Below are positions 26,873 to 36,256 of a DNA stretch of 64,000 bases, piece by piece. The notes beneath the pieces were generated by a model. That model was not told where the DNA came from. It did no database searches and saw only the letters and a program-made list of their open reading frames with translations. This DNA is from Phycisphaerales bacterium (GTDB taxonomy: Bacteria > Planctomycetota > Phycisphaerae > Phycisphaerales > UBA1924), in the NCBI GenBank assembly GCA_030149165.1, contig JASBRY010000005.1, forward strand, positions 53,013 through 117,012. The letters are read 5' to 3'. The translations under genes and the position numbers were made by a program. Every line of letters starts with the position of its first letter. The stretch's first letter is position 1.

Positions 26873-28441
26873 TTACTCGCAATCCCGATCGACCCCGCAC
26901 ACACCCTCGGCCCCGCGCCCCATCGTGATCACATTCTTCCCCGATCGCTTCGACTGCAGCGCCAGCTCATCCGCAAGCGCCAAGAGCGACTCCCCATCAC
27001 TCCCATCCCACGGATACGACGCGAGACCACCCGACACCGTCAATGTGCCGCACGCCTCGTCGCCGAGCTTCGGGAAGTTGTGATTACAGATCTGCTTCTG
27101 GAACCGCGTCGCGATGTCATAGATCGACTCCGGAGGCATCGACCCCGGATCCCGCGGCCCCTTCGGTTCATAAAAGATCACCACAAACTCGTCCCCACCA
27201 ATCCGGCACACCTTGTCCCCAGGACGGATCACCGACTCCAGCAGCCGCACCGTCTCGACCAAAATCTCATCGCCCGCCGCGTGCCCGTACCGATCGTTGT
27301 ACCCCTTGAAATCATCGATATCAAAGTACAACAGCGTCAGCGTCCGCCGAGCGCTCCGCGCCTGATCGATCGCCGCGTCGAGAAACCTCGTGAAGTACCG
27401 TCGATTCCACGCGCCAGTCAGCTCATCCGTAAACGCCGCGAGTCTCAACTCGCGCTGCTGCGCCTCAAGCCGCAACCACGACCCCAACCACGACGCGTGC
27501 TCCGCGATCGCGCGAGCACCGTTCCCCTTCGCCCACGCACGATCTTCGCACACAAGCGTTCCAAAGACTTTCCCGCCCGCGCTCACCGCAGCGCCTTCGT
27601 CGCTCTGTCCAGTCACGAACGACCACCCATCGCGTCCGCTCCGAGCCGCGATCAGCGCCAATGCCTCATCGAGCACGCTGCGTCCCTCACCCATCGCGCG
27701 GATCACGCGTTCATCCGTCAGATCCGCTGAATGATTCCCGCCGCGTCCCTCTACGCGATGCTCGACCACGCCGCCCAATCCAACATCCGACATCACACGC
27801 TGATGCAGCTTCATCACTTCGCGCATGTTCGACGCGTCTACTTCGTCACTCGTTTCTCCACGAGCACCCACAGCTTCCGTTTCACGAAGTACACGATCAT
27901 CACTGTCAGCAGCCTTTTCATCGACACCAGCCTTCAACTCTTCAGCGTCTTGAACAGCGACCTCGACTTCAGTCGACTCGTCATCCTCGTCCTTCGGAAT
28001 GATCACCCTAGGCATCGCGACCGCATCCCGGATCACCCCCATCACCCGATCACCGCTCGCATCACGATCCACACACCCGTCATACAGCGGATGCCGCTCA
28101 CCGACACGGATCACCTTCACGGATGCATCGACCATCCGCAGCGCTTCAACGAACCCTCCGAGCTCATCACCCTTGGGTTCCGCATCCGCCGCGACGAGCA
28201 CCGCCGCACGCGCCGGCGACGCATCATCAATCGGATCACTCAACTCACCGATCGCATCGAATGTATCGCGCGTCCGGATCAACTCCACACCAGCAACACG
28301 CCGCAGCACCTGATCCAAACCCGTGCGCCCCACCAGAATCACGCGCCACCCCGATCCCGATCCAGATGACAAAACACCATCACCGCGCCCGAGCTGTTGC
28401 TCGCTCCCGCTGATCGTCTTTCCATCATCCGTAGGCATCAA
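26873..28441 (-). CDS. GGDEF diguanylate cyclase with receiver-like N-terminus
   Basis: This enzyme should make cyclic di-GMP from two GTP. The C-terminal 165 residues hold FTDELTGAWNRRYF, the metal site FDIDDF, and GGDEF within CRIGGDEFVVIFYE. RPGD five residues before GGDEF is the product-inhibition I-site. Residues 25-145 look like a receiver-type Rossmann domain without a clear phospho-aspartate pocket, and a central stretch resembles a GAF-like fold. No membrane helix is present. It follows the related receiver-like gene by 16 bases, so the two probably work together. Confidence 0.9.
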   Translation of the reverse strand: MMPTDDGKTISGSEQQLGRGDGVLSSGSGSGWRVILVGRTGLDQVLRRVAGVELIRTRDTFDAIGELSDPIDDASPARAAVLVAADAEPKGDELGGFVEALRMVDASVKVIRVGERHPLYDGCVDRDASGDRVMGVIRDAVAMPRVIIPKDEDDESTEVEVAVQDAEELKAGVDEKAADSDDRVLRETEAVGARGETSDEVDASNMREVMKLHQRVMSDVGLGGVVEHRVEGRGGNHSADLTDERVIRAMGEGRSVLDEALALIAARSGRDGWSFVTGQSDEGAAVSAGGKVFGTLVCEDRAWAKGNGARAIAEHASWLGSWLRLEAQQRELRLAAFTDELTGAWNRRYFTRFLDAAIDQARSARRTLTLLYFDIDDFKGYNDRYGHAAGDEILVETVRLLESVIRPGDKVCRIGGDEFVVIFYEPKGPRDPGSMPPESIYDIATRFQKQICNHNFPKLGDEACGTLTVSGGLASYPWDGSDGESLLALADELALQSKRSGKNVITMGRGAEGVCGVDRDCE

Positions 28442-28457
28442 GTCCGAAACCCTTCCA

Positions 28458-28976
28458 TCAATCCAAATCGCTCGGCCTCAACAACGCCGAGAGCTCATCC
28501 TGATCCAGTACATCCGATGCCTTGAGCGTCGAACCACTCCCATTGCTTCCCGCAATCCGAAGCGCCGGCCTACTCGCAGATCCCGCCTTCTCTTCAACCG
28601 GCGGCTCGACATCCGTTTCTGGAGCCTCAACCTTCTTCGTCATATCTACGAACCCACGCAACGGCGGGTTCGCCCCTTCTTCATACACCCAGACCCGCGC
28701 CATTGGACAAAACCGCTCCATCGCGCTCAAAACCCGAGTTTGCTCATCAAGCTCACGACCCCCACCATCAAGCACCACGATCACCCCGCCTCGCCCCTCA
28801 TCGGCGCGCTGCTGCTCAGCGCAACCGATCGCGAGCACCTCATGGGCCGATCCGCTCGTCTCCACACGCAGCCCCCTCGAAGACAACGCACGCACCAATG
28901 CATGCGGCGACTGAGCGCCCGATTGGTGCCAAACGACGCACCGACGATGTCCACCTTTGCGAGCCGAAGTCTCCAT
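28458..28976 (-). CDS. Receiver-like (pseudo-receiver) regulatory protein
   Basis: The 172-residue protein begins with a Rossmann-like alternation (CVVWHQSGAQSPHALVRALSSRG, then GGVIVVLDGGG), resembling a response-regulator receiver, but the phospho-acceptor region reads VLDGGG and the acidic pair at the first strand is missing. The C-terminal half is acidic, low-complexity and ends DQDELSALLRPSDLD, a possible partner-binding peptide. TACACT lies 5 bases before the ATG. It precedes the GGDEF gene. Function is unknown. Confidence 0.6.
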   Translation of the reverse strand: METSARKGGHRRCVVWHQSGAQSPHALVRALSSRGLRVETSGSAHEVLAIGCAEQQRADEGRGGVIVVLDGGGRELDEQTRVLSAMERFCPMARVWVYEEGANPPLRGFVDMTKKVEAPETDVEPPVEEKAGSASRPALRIAGSNGSGSTLKASDVLDQDELSALLRPSDLD

Positions 28977-28981
28977 ACCCC

Positions 28982-28987
28982 AGTGTA
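28982..28987 (-). promoter_or_regulatory. Minus-10-like hexamer before the pseudo-receiver gene
   Basis: TACACT ends 5 bases before the ATG, heading the pseudo-receiver/GGDEF run. Confidence 0.45.
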
Positions 28988-29043
28988 CCACACCACTCCA
29001 AAAGAACGACCCAGAACCGCCCGATTTGACCGCGTTTCTGACC

Positions 29044-30195
29044 TCAGTCCGAGAACATCACGCCGAGTGAATCGTTCATGAGCGCGTCAGCGATCACGCG
29101 CGCCCCATCCGCATCACCAAGCCCCTCCATCGCGTGTTTCATCGCATCGAGCCGATCATGTTCGCGCAGCAGTGCACTCAGCGTGTCGCCGTGCGCCGCG
29201 ACATTCCTCTCTGCATCGATCAGGTCATCGCACACCACCGCCGCGCCCGCTTGAACGAGCACCGCCGCGTTGTGTTTCTGATGCTCATCCTTGTGATACG
29301 GATAAGGGAGGAACACCCCAGGGACTTTCGCCGACCAGCACTCGCCCACCGTTCCCGCGCCACATCTTCCCACCATCAGATCCGCGGCTTCCAGCGCCGC
29401 GCCCATCTGCTCGATGTATTCCACCACCACCGCGTTCACGCCCGCTTCGCGATACCCAATCGCCACCTCTTCGCCGTCACCACCACCCCCGACCTGATGC
29501 AGCACCTGCCAACCAACAAAGTCATCGCTATGCGTGCGCGCCATCTCCACCATAAACCGATTCACCGACCGCGCCCCCTGCGATCCCCCAGTCACCAGCA
29601 GTGTTCGTCTGTCCGAGTCCAGACCAAACTCCGTGTATGCACGCTGCCGTTCCCTCCGATCGTCAAACCCACGCACGATCGGACGCGTCTGGATCCAATC
29701 ACCGAACCCACTCAATCCATCGCGCACCTTCGCCGCCGTAAACGCCCGCCCCGCGCGTTTCCCGATCCACCGATTCGCCTTACCGGGAACCGCATCCAGA
29801 TTCACAAGCACCAGCTCGCACTTCTCGGCGCGTGCCGCCATCGCCGACGGCGCCGACACAAACCCACCCATCGAAACGACCACGACCTCATCGCACTCGT
29901 TCTTCATTGCTTTGATCACACTCCGCACGCCGCGCACGCTCGCGCCCCAGTTCTTGACAAACCGCAGCACGCCGCGAACGCCCCCACTCGGAGAGCTCGC
30001 CGGGATCGTCGAGTACACCCGGTGCTCCGATTCCAGAATCGCCGAATCGATCCGGCGCTGCGAGCACACGATGTGTGTCTTTACCTCCGGATCAAGCGCT
30101 TGCAGCTGCTCGATGATCGCGATCGCCGGATAGAGATGACCACCCGTCCCGCCTCCCACAAAGACGAACCCGCGAGATGGATTGTCGCTGCCCAT
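29044..30195 (-). CDS. murG: Lipid II synthase, N-acetylglucosaminyltransferase
   Basis: MurG adds GlcNAc to lipid I on the cytoplasmic membrane face, completing the peptidoglycan precursor lipid II. The 383 residues start with GFVFVGGGTGGHLYPAIAI, the glycine-rich loop of the N-domain, and have VTGGSQGARSVNRF and the UDP-GlcNAc-binding DLMVGRCGAGTVGECW with PYPYHKDEHQKHNA. The start overlaps the ftsW stop as TGATG, so the pair is coupled, a fragment of the cell wall and division cluster. Confidence 0.95.
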   Translation of the reverse strand: MGSDNPSRGFVFVGGGTGGHLYPAIAIIEQLQALDPEVKTHIVCSQRRIDSAILESEHRVYSTIPASSPSGGVRGVLRFVKNWGASVRGVRSVIKAMKNECDEVVVVSMGGFVSAPSAMAARAEKCELVLVNLDAVPGKANRWIGKRAGRAFTAAKVRDGLSGFGDWIQTRPIVRGFDDRRERQRAYTEFGLDSDRRTLLVTGGSQGARSVNRFMVEMARTHSDDFVGWQVLHQVGGGGDGEEVAIGYREAGVNAVVVEYIEQMGAALEAADLMVGRCGAGTVGECWSAKVPGVFLPYPYHKDEHQKHNAAVLVQAGAAVVCDDLIDAERNVAAHGDTLSALLREHDRLDAMKHAMEGLGDADGARVIADALMNDSLGVMFSD

Positions 30196-31667
30196 CAGCC
30201 CCGATCCGCGAACCAGTCGTCCGCCTCTGGAACATCATCGTGCTTGTGTGATTTGCCCGCTCGGACCAAACGCTTGCGTTTGGGAACAACAACCTCGACC
30301 TCGTGCTCCGATTCCGTGTCCCCCATCAGCTCCGCCATCTCCTGCGCGCCGATCTCGTCCGCTTTCTGCACGCCTCCCATCACCAAGCCAGGCATCATCC
30401 CGCCGCGCTGCGCAAACGAAATATCTTCCTCTAGCGACCCGTCGTACGCCGTCGCGTATTCCTGCGTCCGTTCGATCGCGACGATCAATCCCAAGCACAC
30501 CGAGGTCACGACCCAGCCCGTCCCGCCATTGCTCAGCAAAGGCAGCGCGATCCCCTTCGTCGGTCCCAACCCCGTCACCACCATCAGATTGATCATCGCC
30601 TGGATCGAGAAAGTCGCGATCACCCCAACCACAATCAAGCGCAGCATCAGAGACTGCTCGCGCCGCGCGATGTCCGTCCCCACCCAGACCATCGCCGCGT
30701 ACGCCGCGATCACCGCCAGCGCGCCCATGAATCCCATCTCCTCGCAGATCACGGCGAACAAAAAGTCAGTCGTGTCCTCAGGGAGATACCCAAACTTCTG
30801 CAACCCGTTCCCCAAGCCGCGCCCAAAGAATCCGCCGCCAGAAATCGTCGTCAGCGACTGGATCATCTGATACCCCTCCCCCTGCGCATCGGCGTATGGA
30901 TCCAAGAACGCCGTGATACGCTTCACGCGATACGGCGATGTAATAATCGCCGCCGCGATCCCCGCGAGCCCGATCGGAACAAACGCCGCGAAGTGCTTGA
31001 GCTTCGCCCCCCCCGCGACCAGAACCACACCGCACGCGAGCACCATCAGCACCCCAGTCCCCAGATCTTCCAGCACCACCGCAAACGCAACCGCGCCGAT
31101 GCACAAAATCACAGGCAGCAACCCCTTCCAAAACACCGTCAACCGATTCTCGCGATACGACCCCAACCGCGCAGCGTACCACGCGACCAAAAGCACGATC
31201 CCCCACTTCGCCAGCTCGCTCGGCTGCATCGATTCCAATCCAGGCAGCCGCAGATCCACCCAACGATGCGCCCCGTTCCGTGGACGCGCAATCCCAGGAA
31301 CATACACACTGCACACCACCCCGATCAGCAGCGCACACCCAATCAGCAGCACCCCAAGATCCCCGCCGGGCTTAAACCACACCACCCGATCCAATCGAGC
31401 CGCGATCTTCCGCATCGGAATCCGCGAAGCCAGCACCATCGCCCCCACCGCGAGCACCAAGTACAACGCGGATCGCGAAGTCATCAGCGACCTCGCGCTC
31501 ACCCCATCATCCGCAGCAACATCAGCAGCATCCCCAACAACATCCGTTTCAACCAAACCAGTCTCGCCCAGTCCAGGCACCTGCATACCGGCGCTCTGCA
31601 CCATCACCACCCCAATGGTCAGCAGCGCCAGCGCACACAACATCAACACCTGTCCAGATCGAACCAT
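30195..31667 (-). CDS. ftsW: FtsW-type SEDS peptidoglycan glycosyltransferase
   Basis: SEDS proteins polymerise lipid II at the septum. The 490-residue protein has about ten membrane helices and the family patterns RWVDLRLPGLESMQPSELAKWG, LEDLGTGVLMVLACG, AFLDPYADAQGEGYQMIQSL and GLGNGLQKFGYLPEDTTDFLFAVICEE. Alternative RodA identity is possible, but coupling to murG favours FtsW. A roughly 35-residue insert follows the first helix, and the C-terminal tail of about 90 residues is charged. Confidence 0.9.
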   Translation of the reverse strand: MVRSGQVLMLCALALLTIGVVMVQSAGMQVPGLGETGLVETDVVGDAADVAADDGVSARSLMTSRSALYLVLAVGAMVLASRIPMRKIAARLDRVVWFKPGGDLGVLLIGCALLIGVVCSVYVPGIARPRNGAHRWVDLRLPGLESMQPSELAKWGIVLLVAWYAARLGSYRENRLTVFWKGLLPVILCIGAVAFAVVLEDLGTGVLMVLACGVVLVAGGAKLKHFAAFVPIGLAGIAAAIITSPYRVKRITAFLDPYADAQGEGYQMIQSLTTISGGGFFGRGLGNGLQKFGYLPEDTTDFLFAVICEEMGFMGALAVIAAYAAMVWVGTDIARREQSLMLRLIVVGVIATFSIQAMINLMVVTGLGPTKGIALPLLSNGGTGWVVTSVCLGLIVAIERTQEYATAYDGSLEEDISFAQRGGMMPGLVMGGVQKADEIGAQEMAELMGDTESEHEVEVVVPKRKRLVRAGKSHKHDDVPEADDWFADRG

Positions 31668-31717
31668 CTAGGGACAATCGACCCGATGACTCCGAATCGT
31701 CCAAATTCTGTCCGTTT

Positions 31718-33427
31718 TCAGAGCAGATTCAGCGAGACCTTCTTCTCAAGCTCCTCGACCGGACGAGCGATCAGGTCGTACCCATCGCTCCCCACAATCG
31801 TGCACCGAACCAGCTCTCCAGGCGCGATCTTCTTCTTCGCCACCACCAGCGTCGTCGCATCGATCTGCGGCGCCTGGAAATAGGTCCGCCCCTTGTACAG
31901 CGTCCCGCCCTCCGTCACGCCGGGGGTTGGTTCCACTTCCGATCCAGTTGAAGAATCAATCAGCACATCAAACCGCACCCCAGTCTCCGTCGGCTTCTCA
32001 AAGTCGTACTGATCCGCAACAAACGCCGCCTGCTCCCACGCGATCTCTTGCTGCAGCGCCATGATCTCATCATGCCGACGCTGTTTGACCTCCGCCGGAA
32101 CCGCCAGCGCCGGATCATCTTCCATCGTCCCCGCCACAGTCCCAGGCTCCTTCGAATACTGGAAGCACCCCACCGCGTCAAACTGGACCTCATCCATAAA
32201 CGCGAGCAGCTCCTGATGATCGTCCTCAGTCTCACCCGGGAATCCCGTGATGAAAGTCGTCCGGATCGCCATCCCAGGAATCCGTTCGCGGAGTTTGTGA
32301 CACAGCTCCGTCTGATGCGCGCTCGTGACATTGCGGCGCATCAACTCAAGCACCCGATCCGACCCGTGCTGCAACGGGATATCCAGATAAGGCAGCAGAT
32401 GCCCCCGATCCGCGACCTCCGCCATCGCATCGATGATCTCATCACTAAAGAAAGTTGGATACGCGTACATCAAACGCAGCCACCCATTCCCCGATTCCTC
32501 ACGCACGGCATCCGACAACGACTTGAGCAGCTTCGGAAGTCCAGCTCTGAACTTGTCGTCCCCACCAACCTGCGACAACCCCACCCCGATGTCATCGCCA
32601 TAACTCGTCGTGTCCTGACCGATCATCAACAGCTCAAACGCCCCATCACGCATCAACTCGCGTGCCTCGTCCACAATCCGATCCTCAGGCTTTGATCGCA
32701 TCTTCCCGCGAATCGATGGAATCGTGCAGAACGCACACTTCTGATTGCACCCCTCACTGATCCGCAGATACGCATAGTGCCTCGGCGTAAGTCTCAATCG
32801 AGCATTGTCCGACTCGTAATACCCAATCCCCTTGCCGTCTTTCCCCGCGACCGTCAAACCAACAGTCTGCATCCCCTGATCCTGCGCGCTCGTCATCGCG
32901 TTCGCGTGGATCCAGTACTTGGGCGCCTTCTCCGCGACATCCGCATCCGACTCGCGCTTCGCGCCCTCGCCGCGCACCGCGTTGATGATGTGCTCACGAT
33001 CAAACACCCCCACCATCGAATCAATCCCAGGCTCCCACTCCAGCATTTTCGCGCGATGCCGCTGAACCAAGCATCCCGCGACCACCACGCGCTTGACCTT
33101 CCCCTGCTCCTTGAGCGCGACCGCTTCCTTGATCACCCCGAGCGATTCATCCTTCGACGCCTCGAGGAACCCGCAGGTATTGATCACCACCGCATCCGCC
33201 GCCGTGACGCGCCCCGACACCGCGCTGCTATCCTGCTCCGATCCCGACAACGACAGATCATCATGCTCCGCGTCATCCACCGCCTCCGCCGAGACAGGCA
33301 GCAACCCGTCCGCGGCTAAAAGCCCCAGCATCTTCTCCGAGTCCACCAGGTTCTTGGGACACCCAAGAGACACAAATGAAATAGTCTCAATACTTTGCGG
33401 CTCAGCTTGTTCAACGGCGGTAGTCAT
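31718..33427 (-). CDS. rimO: Ribosomal protein S12 methylthiotransferase
   Basis: RimO is a radical-SAM enzyme that methylthiolates an aspartate of ribosomal protein S12. The 569 residues include the MTTase start FVSLGCPKNLVDSE with INTCGFL and AGCLVQR giving the first iron-sulfur site, the radical-SAM motif CNQKCAFC, and a C-terminal TRAM region ending VGSDGYDLIARPVEEL. It is longer than usual (about 440) through inserts near residues 40-75 and 150-200. TACGAT 7 bases upstream decides the ATG at 33427. Confidence 0.93.
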   Translation of the reverse strand: MTTAVEQAEPQSIETISFVSLGCPKNLVDSEKMLGLLAADGLLPVSAEAVDDAEHDDLSLSGSEQDSSAVSGRVTAADAVVINTCGFLEASKDESLGVIKEAVALKEQGKVKRVVVAGCLVQRHRAKMLEWEPGIDSMVGVFDREHIINAVRGEGAKRESDADVAEKAPKYWIHANAMTSAQDQGMQTVGLTVAGKDGKGIGYYESDNARLRLTPRHYAYLRISEGCNQKCAFCTIPSIRGKMRSKPEDRIVDEARELMRDGAFELLMIGQDTTSYGDDIGVGLSQVGGDDKFRAGLPKLLKSLSDAVREESGNGWLRLMYAYPTFFSDEIIDAMAEVADRGHLLPYLDIPLQHGSDRVLELMRRNVTSAHQTELCHKLRERIPGMAIRTTFITGFPGETEDDHQELLAFMDEVQFDAVGCFQYSKEPGTVAGTMEDDPALAVPAEVKQRRHDEIMALQQEIAWEQAAFVADQYDFEKPTETGVRFDVLIDSSTGSEVEPTPGVTEGGTLYKGRTYFQAPQIDATTLVVAKKKIAPGELVRCTIVGSDGYDLIARPVEELEKKVSLNLL

Positions 33428-33434
33428 AGGACCA

Positions 33435-33440
33435 ATCGTA
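33435..33440 (-). promoter_or_regulatory. Minus-10-like hexamer before rimO
   Basis: TACGAT lies 7 bases before the rimO ATG, and 15 bases from the oppositely directed TATCAT of the next gene. Confidence 0.45.
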
Positions 33441-33455
33441 GCCCGCACACTCCAC

Positions 33456-33461
33456 TATCAT
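33456..33461 (+). promoter_or_regulatory. Minus-10-like hexamer before the zinc-ribbon gene
   Basis: TATCAT lies 7 bases before the ATG at 33469, divergent from the rimO hexamer inside a 41-base gap. Confidence 0.45.
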
Positions 33462-33468
33462 CCGAGCA

Positions 33469-33738
33469 ATGCCTCAGGATGATCCAATCTGTCCCAACTG
33501 CTCGTATTCCCTGCAGGGACACGCCCCGGTCGATCAGGCCGACCCCGACGGCAACGCCAAGATCACCTGCCCAGAATGCGGCAAGTCAACAACAATCAAT
33601 CGAGCCCGTTCAACACCAAAGTCTAACGACCACCCATATCTCACCGCATTCTTAGCGATCTTCGTGATCGCGTCGTTGATAGGCTGCTGTTGCTCAGGTA
33701 TCTGGTACGGATTATTTGGCGGACAATTCCATACCTAG
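33469..33738 (+). CDS. Small zinc-ribbon membrane protein
   Basis: The 89-residue protein has an N-terminal zinc ribbon, CPNCSYSLQG then CPECGKS, followed by one membrane helix at about residues 58-82 (FLAIFVIASLIGCCC). This combination is common among small uncharacterised planctomycete proteins. Its stop interlocks with that of the AtoE-like gene on a shared CTAG. Function is unknown; metal binding is inferred from four cysteines. Confidence 0.75.
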   Translation: MPQDDPICPNCSYSLQGHAPVDQADPDGNAKITCPECGKSTTINRARSTPKSNDHPYLTAFLAIFVIASLIGCCCSGIWYGLFGGQFHT

Positions 33739-35150
33739 AAAATCAACAACCCAATCGCCATCCACGCCCCCGCAACCACCATCACCACCGCCGTGTACCC
33801 CACAATCTCCCGCGCCTTCACACGCGTAATCGCCAGCAAAGGCAGCGCCCAGAACGGCTGCAACATGTTCGTCAGCTGATCCCCATACGCGACCGACATG
33901 ATCATCTTCCCAGGACTCACCCCAACCTCCGCGCCAGTGCTCAGCGCGATCGGCCCCTGAATCCCCCACTGACCGCCGCCGCTGGGAACAAACAGATTCA
34001 CGACCCCCGCGCTCACGAAGGTCACCAAAGGACCAGTCGTTTCTGTCGCAAACGATCCGATCCAGTGCGAGAACTCCGCCACCAATCCGCTGCTCACCCC
34101 CATCCCCATGATCCCGGCATACAACGGAAACTGCAGGATGATCCCGCTGCACCCCGCCGCGCCGTCTTCCGCCGCGCTCACATACGAACGCACCGAGCCG
34201 TGCAGGATCAACCCCAGCGCGAGCATCACCATGTTGATCTCGTTGGGACCCATCTTGAGCACGCTCGACTGATCCACAAAGCGCCAGTACGCCGCGAGCA
34301 GCGCCGCCGCCAGCGCCCACACCACCACAGGCGACCGCTCGATCCAATCCGGGAAACCGCTCAATCGACCATCATCAATATCAGCCATGATCGGATCATC
34401 ACTCATCGGCATCTCGATGATCTCATCATCCTTCTTCGGAGTCAGCATCCACAACACCGCAGGCACAATCACCAAGAGCCCGCCGCACACAAACAAGTTC
34501 ATCGGAGACAGCACCGTCTGCGAAAGTGAAACCCCATCGAACACGCCGTCCACCGTCATCGATTCAACCACGCTGCTCGGAAGCACGCTCTCCGCTTCCG
34601 CTTTGGAAGTCATCTTGAGCGGCGCGCTCCCAGAGAACCCGCCGTGCCACGCGAGCAGTCCCATGTATCCCGCCGCCGCGAGCAACGCGCCGTGCGCCCT
34701 GATCCCGCGCGATCGCAGCGAACGCGCCACCTCACGCGCCAACAGCGCGCCGACAATCAATCCGAGCCCCCAGTTGATCAATCCGAACATGATCGCGAAG
34801 AACCCCACCAGCGCCGCCGCGCTCCCGGCGTGTTTGGGAATCCGCGCCAGCGCATCGATCATCTTCCGCACTGGTCTGCTCGCGGCAAGCGCATGACCCG
34901 TCACCAAAATCAGACACATCTGCATCCCAAACGCGAGGAACTTCCACAACCCATCCCCGCCGCGCCATGAGTCGAGCAGCAGCTTGGACTTATCAGCAAC
35001 CGACAACTCAGAACCAGCACCCTGCCCCTCGTATCCGAGCGTCACCGCGAGGATCGCCGTGATGAGCGTCAATCCCACCGCGATCACGAACGGATCCGGC
35101 GCGGTTTTGCAGAACAGTTTGGAAAGTGTGCTCCCGAGCTTGGAGATCAT
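33735..35150 (-). CDS. AtoE-family short-chain fatty acid transporter
   Basis: AtoE-type permeases are thought to import acetoacetate, butyrate and similar acids. The 471-residue protein has about 11-12 helices and family patterns PDPFVIAVGLTLITAILAV, IPKHAGSAAALVGFFAIMFGLINWGLGLIVGAL, and LFVPSGGGQWGIQGPIAL. An AAGGATT site precedes the ATG at 35150, giving a normal leader and ruling out a long upstream frame. No fatty-acid degradation genes are adjacent. Confidence 0.88.
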   Translation of the reverse strand: MISKLGSTLSKLFCKTAPDPFVIAVGLTLITAILAVTLGYEGQGAGSELSVADKSKLLLDSWRGGDGLWKFLAFGMQMCLILVTGHALAASRPVRKMIDALARIPKHAGSAAALVGFFAIMFGLINWGLGLIVGALLAREVARSLRSRGIRAHGALLAAAGYMGLLAWHGGFSGSAPLKMTSKAEAESVLPSSVVESMTVDGVFDGVSLSQTVLSPMNLFVCGGLLVIVPAVLWMLTPKKDDEIIEMPMSDDPIMADIDDGRLSGFPDWIERSPVVVWALAAALLAAYWRFVDQSSVLKMGPNEINMVMLALGLILHGSVRSYVSAAEDGAAGCSGIILQFPLYAGIMGMGVSSGLVAEFSHWIGSFATETTGPLVTFVSAGVVNLFVPSGGGQWGIQGPIALSTGAEVGVSPGKMIMSVAYGDQLTNMLQPFWALPLLAITRVKAREIVGYTAVVMVVAGAWMAIGLLIF

Positions 35151-35257
35151 GAATAATCCTTTCGATCCATGGATTGACCACCCGATATGACCCCCAGTAT
35201 GCCACGAATCGCGCCGTCTTGCACACCGACTCCCACTCCCAAGCCGAGCGCTCCACC

Positions 35258-35263
35258 TAGCAT
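35258..35263 (+). promoter_or_regulatory. Minus-10-like hexamer before rarD
   Basis: TAGCAT lies 7 bases before the ATG at 35271, choosing this start over a longer frame. Confidence 0.45.
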
Positions 35264-35270
35264 CGCGTCC

Positions 35271-36248
35271 ATGAGTTCCAGTGATCCCGCGATATCCGAA
35301 AGCCAAGAACAGAACCGCGATCGGCGCAACGGCTTCCTGTTCGCGTCCGCCGCGTTCGGATGGTGGGCCTTCATCGTCCCCTCCTACTTCCGCTTGCTCT
35401 CTCAGCACAACGCGCTCCCGCTCGAAGTGCTCGCCCAGCGTGTCATCTTCGGACTCCCGCTGCTGATCGGGATCCTGATATTCAACAAGAAGATCTCCGA
35501 TCTCATCCGCGCCGCGACGCAGTGGAGCACACTCAGAATCCTGATCCCCTCAACAGGACTCATCGCGATCAACTGGTTTTTCTTCATCTACGCCGTGAGC
35601 ACGGATCGCTTGAACCACGCATCGCTCGGATACTACATCAACCCGCTCTTCTCGATCCTCCTCGGATTTTTGTTCCTTGGAGAGCAACCAACGAAACTGC
35701 AAAAGACAGCAATCGCGATCGCCGGCGCTGCTGTGATCATGATGACCATCGCCGAGCTCGACGCCGGAGGGGGTTGGCCGTGGATCTCGCTGCTGCTCCC
35801 CGCGAGCTTTGGTTTGTATGGACTGCTGAGAAAGCAAGTCCAAGTGAGCGGGACTGTCGGGATCACCTTCGAGATGATCGTGCTGCTGCCGTTCTGTATC
35901 GGACTGATGATCTGGTTGACCACCTCCGACAAAGGCATCTTCTTCGCGCCGACCACAGCGACCTGGATCTCATGGATCATGCTCCTCGGAGGCGTGGTCA
36001 CCATCATCCCGCTGATCTGCTTTACCAATGCTGTGCGATTGCTGCCGCTGTCCACAGTCGGACTATTGCAGTTCAGCGCGCCGACGGGTCAGCTCGCGCT
36101 GTCGGTGTTGTTCTTTGGTGAGACCTTCACGCCGCTCAAGTTCGGCGCATTCGTCTTGATCTGGATCGCGATCGGCGTGTTCATCCGTGACCTGATCGTG
36201 ACCCATCGCGCGCGCCAAGCGAATGTGCAGACCGAGATGCTCGAGTAG
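35271..36248 (+). CDS. rarD: RarD-type EamA membrane transporter
   Basis: RarD proteins are ten-helix EamA permeases of unknown substrate, named for chloramphenicol sensitivity. The 325 residues have AAFGWWAFIVPSYFRLL, LEVLAQRVIFGLPLL, INWFFFIYAVSTDRLNHASLGYYINPL and FLGEQPTKLQK, all typical of RarD. The strand composition switch (C-rich to G-rich) falls inside this gene after about 35700, visible as a change in wobble preference between its two halves. Confidence 0.9.
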   Translation: MSSSDPAISESQEQNRDRRNGFLFASAAFGWWAFIVPSYFRLLSQHNALPLEVLAQRVIFGLPLLIGILIFNKKISDLIRAATQWSTLRILIPSTGLIAINWFFFIYAVSTDRLNHASLGYYINPLFSILLGFLFLGEQPTKLQKTAIAIAGAAVIMMTIAELDAGGGWPWISLLLPASFGLYGLLRKQVQVSGTVGITFEMIVLLPFCIGLMIWLTTSDKGIFFAPTTATWISWIMLLGGVVTIIPLICFTNAVRLLPLSTVGLLQFSAPTGQLALSVLFFGETFTPLKFGAFVLIWIAIGVFIRDLIVTHRARQANVQTEMLE

Positions 36249-36256
36249 CGCGGGAC

